The position numbers were made by a program, and so were the translations under genes. Below the pieces are notes generated by a model, which saw only the letters and a list, made by a program, of their open reading frames with translations, searched no databases and had not been told where the DNA came from. Of a DNA stretch of 64,000 nt, positions 1-7,139 are shown piece by piece; position 1 is the stretch's first letter; each line of letters starts with the position of its first letter. The stretch is taken from NCBI RefSeq assembly GCF_001570725.1, contig NZ_BCNV01000007.1, positions 224,321 to 288,320 on the forward strand. The letters run 5' to 3'. The stretch comes from Paenibacillus amylolyticus. GTDB lineage: Bacteria; Bacillota; Bacilli; Paenibacillales; Paenibacillaceae.

Positions 1-2088
1 AAGTACATTGCCCAGGTCATCCGAATAGAAGACTCCATTTTCATCCGAGAACATAACTCCTGAGTAGGAGCCTGTAAATGGCAGAGAAGTACTTGTCTTT
101 GCCCCATAAGAATCCATAGCAAGGACCTCAACCGTATTTTCAGCACCAACTACAACCTCGTTACTGTACAGCGTTCTGCCGTATACTAGTGGGGATTCAG
201 TAAGTTCGGTGTACCCTCCATGCTCTGGATAGATACTAACCCCATTTAGAATCACTTGGATTCTAACTCTATCCATCTCAGGATCTTCCACAACAACATC
301 CAGTCGCATCCCTATCATTGAAGCCGTAATACTTGGCTCCACGCTTTCTAGAGCGACAGTGTACACGTACACTGACACTCTGCCGTTGCTGTTTCTTACA
401 AACAATCTGACCGTATTCGTCCCATAACGGAGTAAGCTATTCGCTATGTCATACCTAACATGCAGATCTCTTGGGGCTAAGTCCGTGAATCCACTTTGAG
501 GAAATACTTGGTCATCGTTTACGGTGATTCGGTACTGTATATCCAGTCCCATAGTGTCATTGATGATTCCTGAAAGAAGTACGTCATTAGTGTGTGTAGA
601 TGTTACGTCCAGACCACCATCAAATCTTGTTGTATTCTCCATAAGAGAGAAGGTAATGGTCCCTGCTCCACCTGTACTACCGGCAGTAGCTGCTGCTCCT
701 CCGTTAGCATTCGTGGTTCCCCTGTTAACCAGGGTTGTGTAGAAGACGTTGATCGATCCACCTCCAGACGAACCTCCGCCCCCGTTACCGCCAGCCCCTC
801 CGACTGATCCTACAGAAACAACGGTGCCTGTATTATCAAAAGTAGTTGCATAGATGATTAAGAGACCGCCCGTCCCTGCTCCACCTGCAAAACCGCCGAG
901 AGCTGTGCCTCCTCCGTTACCTGCTCCGCCACCAACAGGACGAGAAGTTCCGTAGGTTGATGCTGCGTTACCACCAGCACCACCTATGTCTGAACCCGCT
1001 CCTGCCCAAGCGTTGCCACTGTAACACCATGCTCCACCGCCACCTGCTCCACCGGAATAGGATGTTCCAGTACCGCCCCTGCCTGTTATGAAAGTACCTG
1101 TATGTGGGTTTGACATTCCTCCACCACCAGATCCCCCACCGCCAGTTCTTCTTGACGTGCCCACTGCACCTGTCCGGCCAGTGTTGGTAACCGATTGTGC
1201 CCCACCTGTAACGCTCGTACCGCCGACAGCCCCCACAGCCGGAACGTACTCAAATGACCCATCATTGTTCTGATAAAGATAGACGTTCTGTCCGGTTGAT
1301 ATCGCTCCCTTGGCCGACATACTTATCGTCCCTTTGTTAGTGAGCTTGCCTCCTACGTAAATGGTCATGCCCTTCTTTCTAACCCTTGGTATGAGGGTAG
1401 CGCCAGCATTGACAGTTAGGTTTTTGTGAAACTTTAGCACGAGCATTTTAGAGTCTGGGGTCTCATCTCCAAATGAGTCAATCAGTTGCATAGCACCTAT
1501 GGTCAGAAAACTGGTATCACCGTTGTTGGCTGTCACATTGAGTCGATACATTTTATACAGCCCGATATTTTCAACAGGTACAGCGAAGCCCTTCCAAGTA
1601 TTATCCACCCAACCTGTAACATTTTCACGGGTGTCTATCACAGTCCATTTCTCCCCATCGTCAGATGCTTCAAATGTCCAGTTTTTAGGGCTACCTTGGG
1701 GTCTTCCTGTCTGTCCACACAGATAGTAGAGAGATACACGTCTAGCTGCAATCATGGTCATTTGAAGCCAGCCCGTAGTATTAAACTGTGCGGTAGCCCA
1801 ACAGAGCGTCCCATTAACACCGCCAACGAATGCCCTCCATGCCAGGTATCCAGGGGATACGTTATATTCTGAACTTGCAGATGCCTTGAAATTTACGTTG
1901 GCAGTGTTGCTGCTTAGCACAGGTACGATGTTTTCGACCGCCTGAGTATCTACTTCAAAGTCATCCAAATAGTTGCACATCTCGATGTCTATATTCACGC
2001 CATTGACTTCAAGTATATGAGTACCATTTGGGATGTCTTCCCCCATCAAGTAGTCGTGGAGTGTAGACTTACCTGAGTAAATAGCCAT
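1..2088 (-). CDS. Large glycine-rich phage-like appendage/structural protein (C-terminus beyond the left edge)
   Basis: The frame is open from an ATG at 2088, preceded by AGGTGG, through position 1 without a stop: 696 codons, so the protein is longer than seen here. Residues ~55-200 look like a discoidin-type (F5/8 C-like) binding domain, with segments such as NWTFEASDDGEKWTVIDTR. Residues ~300-450 are a very glycine-rich, low-complexity stretch (GGGGSGGGG, GGAGGNGGGG). The remainder resembles beta-sandwich repeats. Glycine-rich stretches next to binding domains are common in phage tail fibres and surface appendages, so a receptor-binding or tail-appendage role is inferred, not shown. It starts 3 nt after the stop of the upstream gene, so the two are co-translated. 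A secreted adhesin is the alternative, but no signal peptide is visible. Confidence 0.75.
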   Translation of the reverse strand, partial: MAIYSGKSTLHDYLMGEDIPNGTHILEVNGVNIDIEMCNYLDDFEVDTQAVENIVPVLSSNTANVNFKASASSEYNVSPGYLAWRAFVGGVNGTLCWATAQFNTTGWLQMTMIAARRVSLYYLCGQTGRPQGSPKNWTFEASDDGEKWTVIDTRENVTGWVDNTWKGFAVPVENIGLYKMYRLNVTANNGDTSFLTIGAMQLIDSFGDETPDSKMLVLKFHKNLTVNAGATLIPRVRKKGMTIYVGGKLTNKGTISMSAKGAISTGQNVYLYQNNDGSFEYVPAVGAVGGTSVTGGAQSVTNTGRTGAVGTSRRTGGGGSGGGGMSNPHTGTFITGRGGTGTSYSGGAGGGGAWCYSGNAWAGAGSDIGGAGGNAASTYGTSRPVGGGAGNGGGTALGGFAGGAGTGGLLIIYATTFDNTGTVVSVGSVGGAGGNGGGGSSGGGSINVFYTTLVNRGTTNANGGAAATAGSTGGAGTITFSLMENTTRFDGGLDVTSTHTNDVLLSGIINDTMGLDIQYRITVNDDQVFPQSGFTDLAPRDLHVRYDIANSLLRYGTNTVRLFVRNSNGRVSVYVYTVALESVEPSITASMIGMRLDVVVEDPEMDRVRIQVILNGVSIYPEHGGYTELTESPLVYGRTLYSNEVVVGAENTVEVLAMDSYGAKTSTSLPFTGSYSGVMFSDENGVFYSDDLGNVL

Positions 2089-2091
2089 TCG

Positions 2092-2700
2092 TTACCACCT
2101 CACATACCACATGACTTGCCCCCCCATACCTTTTCTCAGGGGAGCTTTGAACTCAGCGACCTGCGTTCCGTTACGCTTAATCACCAACTTACCGTCAAGA
2201 TCCGTGTCGGCTACAATTCTTACCATCAAATTAATCGGTGCATTATTACACGGGACGCTTATAATGGCCTTGAAGTTGAAATTGATCCCATCAATTTTAA
2301 GGCTCTTTTTGTATCCAGTGTTGAAAGCAGTAACCCTGCTTGGAAAATTCGTATTATCTCGCTGATTAAAATTCGCCCACGCTTCCGCATCCTTGTACGT
2401 AATGACATCGTTATAAAGCTGGCTTTGACCTGTCAGGTAGTATTCTTTATCGCCTGCCTTGTAGACAATCTCGTAAATCTGACCTCTCAGATGGAAGAAA
2501 CCGCCGAGCACTTCGTGATAAAGTCTCATGCCGTTTCCGATAAGCCCGAAGCGAATGAGCGACTCCTTTCTAATCGTGTTGAAATCTCCTCGTTTTTTCG
2601 TTTGATAGTGGTATTCAGAAAGGTGATTACCATCGGAATACTCACCCATCCAGATATAGTCTTGATCCACAAAAGAGTATGGATTAATTTTTGTCAGCAT
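2092..2700 (-). CDS. Phage-like structural protein, function unknown
   Basis: A 202-residue protein with GGAGGT 6 nt before its ATG. It has no signal peptide or membrane segment. The sequence is rich in aromatic and charged residues, beginning MLTKINPYSFVDQDYIW and ending in a predicted beta-rich part. I do not recognise a named family. It sits between two other unrecognised proteins in a tightly packed minus-strand run that ends in the glycine-rich appendage gene. This arrangement is typical of a virion structural module, so a tail or appendage-assembly role is likely but inferred only from context. Confidence 0.65.
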   Translation of the reverse strand: MLTKINPYSFVDQDYIWMGEYSDGNHLSEYHYQTKKRGDFNTIRKESLIRFGLIGNGMRLYHEVLGGFFHLRGQIYEIVYKAGDKEYYLTGQSQLYNDVITYKDAEAWANFNQRDNTNFPSRVTAFNTGYKKSLKIDGINFNFKAIISVPCNNAPINLMVRIVADTDLDGKLVIKRNGTQVAEFKAPLRKGMGGQVMWYVRW

Positions 2701-2730
2701 AGGGTAACCTCCATTGCATTGGATGTTTTC

Positions 2731-3285
2731 TTACACATACTGGTAAGTTATGCGAGTACGAAAATTAATTAGACCAGCCGAAGCATTACCTGGAATTCGG
2801 CATAGGAGTTGCACTTTGACGTAGTTACCTTTGGCGTTGATTAGATCTCCGTCATTCTTGACTCCGAGCAAGCTGACTTCACCGCTCGTTGTTGTGTGTG
2901 AACCGACATTCGGTGTAAACGTACCGTCTACATTTGTCGTGCTACCGGTGGTCTTTATCGGCCGAGAAACTGCAACGTTTTCGATGGAGTCCCACCCAAT
3001 TTTGTTAAATCCAGTGTCAATCTCGTCAACTCTAACTTCGATCCACTGACCTTCTACCAATTCTCCGGTGTTTCCGCCATTCGAGTCTTTCGTCATGATT
3101 ACCGCATTCTGCATGTCCGGTACATCTTCAAGACCCTTACGGTTGTTAAAGATCAAGAAAGTGTCAATCTCAGATGCTTGGGAAGCATCTACAACGCCAA
3201 TATCCCAACGGTTAAGCTGATCTTCATCACCGTTGGTCGGCTTGTACCACGATGCCAATGGCACTGGCACTTTAACGTCAGCCAT
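2731..3285 (-). CDS. Phage-like structural protein, function unknown
   Basis: A 184-residue protein when started at ATG 3285, which has AAGGAG eight bases upstream. The in-frame GTG at 3294 overlaps that site and is less likely. Soluble and beta-rich, with no signal peptide. It begins MADVKVPVPLASWYKP and has short Gly/Thr-rich turns near residues 110-130. The family is not recognised. It is the first intact gene of the minus-strand module and is 30 nt from the next gene. Two decayed frames lie just upstream, so it may once have been part of a longer operon. Confidence 0.62.
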   Translation of the reverse strand: MADVKVPVPLASWYKPTNGDEDQLNRWDIGVVDASQASEIDTFLIFNNRKGLEDVPDMQNAVIMTKDSNGGNTGELVEGQWIEVRVDEIDTGFNKIGWDSIENVAVSRPIKTTGSTTNVDGTFTPNVGSHTTTSGEVSLLGVKNDGDLINAKGNYVKVQLLCRIPGNASAGLINFRTRITYQYV

Positions 3286-3451
3286 TACAATCACTCCTTA
3301 TATTTGTTTTGATGACCACTTCGACTTTCAACCAGTGCACTTCAAATCCAATTGAGATAACATTCACTCGGAAGTAGTCACAATGATTACAGGTGCTATG
3401 GATGTCCTTCTCAACGTGATCACCTTTCTGAACATAGAAACACCTACTAAA
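3278..3451 (-). pseudogene. Start-less remnant of a small CxxC protein in the phage-like module
   Basis: A 57-residue frame, open from just after a TAG at 3452-3454 to a TGA at 3278-3280, reads like real protein: KGDHVEKDIHSTCNHCDYF, then VNVISIGFEVHW. It has a CNHC zinc-ribbon-like pair but no ATG, GTG or TTG start in frame. An ATG with an AGGTG ribosome site sits one frame away at about the same place and yields only 23 unrelated residues. The simplest reading is a small gene whose start was lost by a one-base change. It overlaps the start of the next gene by 8 nt, as active phage genes often do. Programmed frameshifting cannot be excluded. Confidence 0.45.
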
Positions 3452-3458
3452 CTACCTC

Positions 3459-3774
3459 TCAATATAAGGAGTTACGGAGTGTTTTTAACACTAGCAGAGG
3501 ACAGAAACGGAAAATAATTTGTCGTACCTGCTTTCGGGCGAACTTAACTCTGGTATTTCTCGCATTTTCAGGAATGTAGATCTGTCCTCCACCAGGCAGT
3601 CCTACCTTATTAAGCTGATCCACGCTGTTCAGTTCATCAAGTCTGTCGCTGACCTGTCCGCATCATATCACCGCTGTAGAACATGCCCTCAGCAAGAAAA
3701 ATCTTTGTCTGCTGCAAGTCCTCAGCTACTTGATACATAGACTTGTCCAGTGTACTGAACCACTTGGGAACCAT
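3459..3774 (-). pseudogene. Frameshifted phage-like gene next to the transporter junction
   Basis: From ATG 3774 the frame reads MVPKWFSTLDKSMYQVAEDL and on to FLAEGMFYSGDMM, then hits a stop. One base over, the frame continues GQVSDRLDELNSVDQLNKVG and QIYIPENARNTRVKFARKQV. The two halves join near 3655-3665 as if one base had been inserted. Both halves are soluble and charged like a real protein, so this is one gene broken by a frameshift. The family is not recognised. Its first codons overlap the residual formate/nitrite transporter frame on the opposite strand, so the 5' end lies at or across a recombination junction and has no good ribosome site. Confidence 0.5.
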
Positions 3775-3781
3775 CTCGTTT

Positions 3782-3901
3782 CAAGGGGGGATCCTTAACC
3801 TGGTGCCAGTGACTTTGGGTAATCTGGTGGGCGGTGTGCTGCTGATGGGCTTTATGTATTATGCGGTGAACAAACCGTTTCTGGATGAAGAGACGCATTA
3901 A
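3782..3901 (+). pseudogene. C-terminal remnant of a formate/nitrite transporter (FNT/NirC family)
   Basis: The plus-strand frame ending at TAA 3899-3901 reads ILNLVPVTLGNLVGG and then VLLMGFMYYAVNKPF before the stop. NLxPVTLGN(x)xGG is the conserved last half-membrane segment of FNT channels (FocA/NirC), which are normally about 260-280 residues; only the last ~35-40 are present. Upstream the frame is open back to 3734 but soon stops resembling the family and overlaps the phage-like gene on the other strand. The gene is therefore cut by an insertion or rearrangement near 3775-3785, and the rest may lie left of the window. FNT genes often accompany nitrite metabolism, which fits the nas genes 12 kb away. 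Confidence 0.7.
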
Positions 3902-3970
3902 GCTTTGGCAAAAAAAGACTTCCTGTCTGCCCGGTCCGTTGACCGTGGCTACTCGGTAAGGAAAACCCAA

Positions 3971-4020
3971 AACACCCCGGCAACCTTCCCATCTCAGGGA
4001 GAAGGTTGCCGGGGTGTTTC
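3971..4020 (+). terminator. Strong intrinsic terminator, possibly bidirectional
   Basis: An 18-bp perfect stem, 3971-3988 with 4001-4018, encloses a 12-nt loop. It ends in a short T-rich tract on the plus strand and in TTTTGGGTTTT on the minus strand. It would have ended the formate/nitrite transporter transcript, and from the other side may stop read-through from the 4166-5152 gene. Confidence 0.75.
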
Positions 4021-4165
4021 TCTATGGGCAGGCTCACGGATAAGCCGCCTGCCCTCCATACTTTTAGCCATGTGTCATCCAACCACATGGCTCCATGCTG
4101 TGGGTCGACAAGCAGGCAGCAATCCGGTATCCCTGCGTTGCCCGCTTGCCGACCCCATCCGTGGC

Positions 4166-5152
4166 TTAATAGTAATCCCGCCACGGAGTATATTCAATAT
4201 CATTGTCGCCGCGCGTGACCACGATCATATTTTCCATTTTGCCCGTATCCTTATTGGTCCGGTAGATCATCGTACGTGTCTCGCCTTCTTCCGGCACAGA
4301 GAACAGGAACTTGTCCGCAACGAAGGAAGAACCGAGTCCAGTGGCGTGTTCCGTAAAGGCAGAGCCCGTCTTGCTTGTGAGCAGCAGACCAATGCCGTAG
4401 GCTGTAGCCGTTTGTGCTGCTTTGCCAAAGAGATGCTCTCCTTGACTGGTCGTGTGCGTTTGCTCCGAATACTTATACTTTTCCGTATCCTTGCTATAGT
4501 CCACCACATTGCCCTGTTTATCCAGACTGATGGTGGTCGTTTCGCCCTTGTCGCTTTTCACCTGATACGTACCCACGATGGAATCCTCGGTAATTTTCAC
4601 CGTCTTGCCCGTATTGGGGTCAGTCTGATAGATTACATCTTCATACTGAAGCCGAATGATGTTCATGCTGGCCTGAATCTGCTGCGCCAGTTCTTCATCA
4701 CCCACCTCTTTGGCTTTCTTCAGCATTTCCTCATAGTTTTGGTACTTCTCGGCATCCTTCTCATCCCATTCATCCATGTTCTTTGGTGGGCCTGGCGTTT
4801 TGTCGAGACTATCGCCTTTATTTTTGCCAATGGTTGATAGCGCCTGCGCTGCGGTCAGCGCCGTCATGATTGCCTGGCTAACCGCCTCTTCATCTGTCGT
4901 GCGGAAGCGTTCGGCAATTTTCTTAAGTTCCGACTGAATGGACAGAACCAGTTCCAGAACAGATTTCATCGTGCCTTGAGCTGTTGAATAATCGTTATAA
5001 AAACGCTCCCGCTCCATGCCATCCCAGTTGCTGCGCATGACACTCATCTTGCTATCCAGCGTGGACATGAAGCCCGATAATTGCTGATGTGCCTGAGCAA
5101 ACTGCCCACTGACCGTCTCCAGTTGTTCCGGTGTCACCTTGATCTGTGTCAT
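4166..5152 (-). CDS. WXG100-superfamily protein with a long C-terminal extension (candidate type VII secretion substrate)
   Basis: A 328-residue protein started at ATG 5152, with GAGGAG nine bases upstream; the GTG at 5161 is too close to that site. Residues ~1-95 are predicted helical hairpin: the first helix runs to SVMRSNWDGMERERF, whose WDG is the WxG turn of the family, and a second helix follows. Classical WXG100 proteins are ~100 residues, so this one carries a C-terminal part of ~200 residues with an acidic, Lys-rich linker and a beta-rich tail (TGKTVKITEDSIVGTYQVK). It lacks a signal peptide, as expected for type VII secretion. No secretion genes or immunity-like gene are adjacent, and the tail shows no toxin motif I recognise, so toxin or structural roles remain open. 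Confidence 0.72.
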   Translation of the reverse strand: MTQIKVTPEQLETVSGQFAQAHQQLSGFMSTLDSKMSVMRSNWDGMERERFYNDYSTAQGTMKSVLELVLSIQSELKKIAERFRTTDEEAVSQAIMTALTAAQALSTIGKNKGDSLDKTPGPPKNMDEWDEKDAEKYQNYEEMLKKAKEVGDEELAQQIQASMNIIRLQYEDVIYQTDPNTGKTVKITEDSIVGTYQVKSDKGETTTISLDKQGNVVDYSKDTEKYKYSEQTHTTSQGEHLFGKAAQTATAYGIGLLLTSKTGSAFTEHATGLGSSFVADKFLFSVPEEGETRTMIYRTNKDTGKMENMIVVTRGDNDIEYTPWRDYY

Positions 5153-5317
5153 CCTGCACACTCCTCATCCTGGTCATTTATATCCCGAGGTTAACCGATG
5201 ATGCTGTCTCTCGAACAGCACTCCCAGATCTCGACCAACTTGTCATGATCCTGTTCCCGATATGCAACGACTAACCTGTCCAACATATTTTCCTTTTCTA
5301 CTAAAAGTAAAAAGTTA

Positions 5318-5346
5318 TGTAAAAGCCCGATCCTGAGATCGGACTT
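5318..5346 (-). terminator. Intrinsic terminator after the GH30 gene
   Basis: A ten-pair stem with a CTGA loop (5323-5332 with 5337-5346, one wobble pair) is followed on the minus strand by TTTT. It lies about 85 nt beyond the stop of the GH30 gene. Confidence 0.75.
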
Positions 5347-5431
5347 ATTTAATACATCAAATTTGAAATAACTCTACGTTTATTTTATCATGTCCATCAT
5401 TCAATCTGTACCCATAATTTCCAAGCTTGAG

Positions 5432-6994
5432 TCAACGTTCTACTCCCGTTTTTGGATTCCAACGGAAGGTTGCTGCCGATTGGGAAGGCAGTACATATTG
5501 AAATGAATCTCCGTCCATAACTACATCAAAGGAAACTTCTACCTCACCCGTGTTAGCTGCAACCAGCACGATCGTTCCATCCGGATTGCGGAAAGCTACG
5601 TTCTCGATCTTGCCTTGTTCTTGTAAGGAATCGATCCTTACGGCTCCCGGACGTACATAACGACTGATGTGGCCTAGCGCATAATATTCGACATTTCTAG
5701 TGATTTCATCACGCTCCGGGTCAATCGTCACAACCCCACGGCAGTTCTCACGGCCACCGTTCGTGGGACCACCTTGCGGATTGAGTGCAATGTTCCAGAG
5801 CAGCACATTCTTCGCCGAGTTGCGCGGCGCACCAATGATGAGATTGGACATCTGCCAACTCAGATTCTCGCCAAAATCAGGACTCCACTCCCCACCACTG
5901 CATTCGGTAAAATAAATATGTTTGTCCGGGAAGCGATCATGTACTTCCGACATGGCAGATGGATCACCTGCATAACAATGGAAAGCAGATCCATCGATGT
6001 AGGCAGCAGCCTGCTCATCACCGAGCACCTTGCTGGTATATTCGACCGCCTGATCCCAGTTATGATCATAAGCGATGATTCGCGTATCAAGTCCCGCATC
6101 TTGTAGCGCCGGGCCGAGATAATCCCGAATGAACCTGGCTTGTTCTTCGGCGCCCATACTCATACTCGGATATTTATCCGAGGTGAACTCCGGTTCATTT
6201 TGCAACGTAATCCCGTAGATGGGAATGCCCTTTGCCTGATAAGCTTCGATATATTTCACAAAATATCTCGCGTACGCTTCATACACCTGGGGATCGTTAT
6301 AATCCAGATACCAGCCGTTAGCGGTCCTCTCCCCATACTTCATCCAGGCCGGGGCCGTCCATGGTGTGCCAAGTACTTTAAGTTCCGTTTCAAGACCAGC
6401 TACACGCTCCAGCATATTCACAACTTCCTGATCCTTATCGATTGAAAAGTGTTGCATGTCATAATCGGTTCCGGATTCGATATCATCATAGGTATAACTT
6501 GAAGCCGCTCCTGATTCATCAACAGAATAGTCGGAAGCGCCAATTGTATGACGCACCATATCCATGTTCAGCCCTTCCGTCGTAAACAGTTCCTTCAGCA
6601 GCTGCTCTTGCTGCTCCACTGGAAGCTGATTAATCAGATGTGCTGACGAACCCGTCATCGCTGCGCCAAATCCATCCATGGTCTGATAAGTCTTGTTCGG
6701 ATCAATCTGTATCGTAAACTCTGACGGGGAAGTATCAGACTCCTGCGTTGTAGATTCTGAAGTGCTTGTGTCTGCATTATGATGATTTGTAATTGGAATG
6801 GGTTTCTGTGGTGTAAGCAGATTTTGCTGATCTCCCGTGGTTAACCAGACTTCAGCCGCTCTCTGTTTATCCGCAACTGGTGGCGGAGCGGGTTGTTCAC
6901 TGTTGAAGATAAGCCAGATTCCTGCACCGACACAACAAACAGCGATTAGCAGGATGATCCATCGCTTGGGATGCTCTCGCCAGCTTATGCTCAT
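5432..6994 (-). CDS. Glycoside hydrolase family 30 enzyme (glucosylceramidase / beta-1,6-glucanase type), membrane-anchored or secreted
   Basis: A 520-residue protein. Residues ~12-31 are a hydrophobic signal/anchor, followed by a low-complexity Pro/Ser/Thr linker to ~95. The GH30 domain then begins with the typical QTMDGFGAAMTGSSAHL. WTAPAWMK, LQNEPEF and YFTECSGGEW follow; Glu268 (in NEP) and Glu365 (in TEC), counted from the GTG at 6997, are the expected acid/base and nucleophile. A short C-terminal beta domain closes the protein. Family members cleave beta-glucosidic bonds in beta-1,6-glucans or related glycans. The gene follows a GH3 beta-glucosidase on the same strand, so the pair could degrade a beta-glucan to glucose. 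The GTG at 6997 has the better ribosome-site spacing; the adjacent ATG at 6994 is used here. Confidence 0.9.
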   Translation of the reverse strand: MSISWREHPKRWIILLIAVCCVGAGIWLIFNSEQPAPPPVADKQRAAEVWLTTGDQQNLLTPQKPIPITNHHNADTSTSESTTQESDTSPSEFTIQIDPNKTYQTMDGFGAAMTGSSAHLINQLPVEQQEQLLKELFTTEGLNMDMVRHTIGASDYSVDESGAASSYTYDDIESGTDYDMQHFSIDKDQEVVNMLERVAGLETELKVLGTPWTAPAWMKYGERTANGWYLDYNDPQVYEAYARYFVKYIEAYQAKGIPIYGITLQNEPEFTSDKYPSMSMGAEEQARFIRDYLGPALQDAGLDTRIIAYDHNWDQAVEYTSKVLGDEQAAAYIDGSAFHCYAGDPSAMSEVHDRFPDKHIYFTECSGGEWSPDFGENLSWQMSNLIIGAPRNSAKNVLLWNIALNPQGGPTNGGRENCRGVVTIDPERDEITRNVEYYALGHISRYVRPGAVRIDSLQEQGKIENVAFRNPDGTIVLVAANTGEVEVSFDVVMDGDSFQYVLPSQSAATFRWNPKTGVER

Positions 6995-7019
6995 CACGCT
7001 TCACTCTCCTTCCATTGTG

Positions 7020-7047
7020 GAAAAAGCCGCGGCCATTCGGCCACGAC
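7020..7047 (-). terminator. Terminator or attenuator between the GH3 and GH30 genes
   Basis: On the minus strand a nine-pair stem with GAAT loop (7039-7047 with 7026-7034, two G-U pairs) is followed by TTTTT. It sits directly before the ribosome site of the GH30 gene, so GH30 is probably expressed by partial read-through from the GH3 promoter, or from a promoter of its own. Confidence 0.65.
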
Positions 7048-7139
7048 TCAATTTCCTATATATATGAAGTAGAACAAATTGCATTTGACGCAAATAATTT
7101 CACCGGGAGACTAACTTTTCAATCTCCCTTATTCCACTT

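Noticed and set aside
4068..4094. Perfect AGCCATGTG-N9-CACATGGCT hairpin as a terminator of the WXG100 gene
   Set aside because: No T-run follows on either strand; it may be a protein site or chance.
3905..4837. A 310-codon plus-strand frame
   Set aside because: It covers a strong terminator and lies opposite the WXG100 gene; the composition is Arg/Cys/His-rich and unlike a protein.
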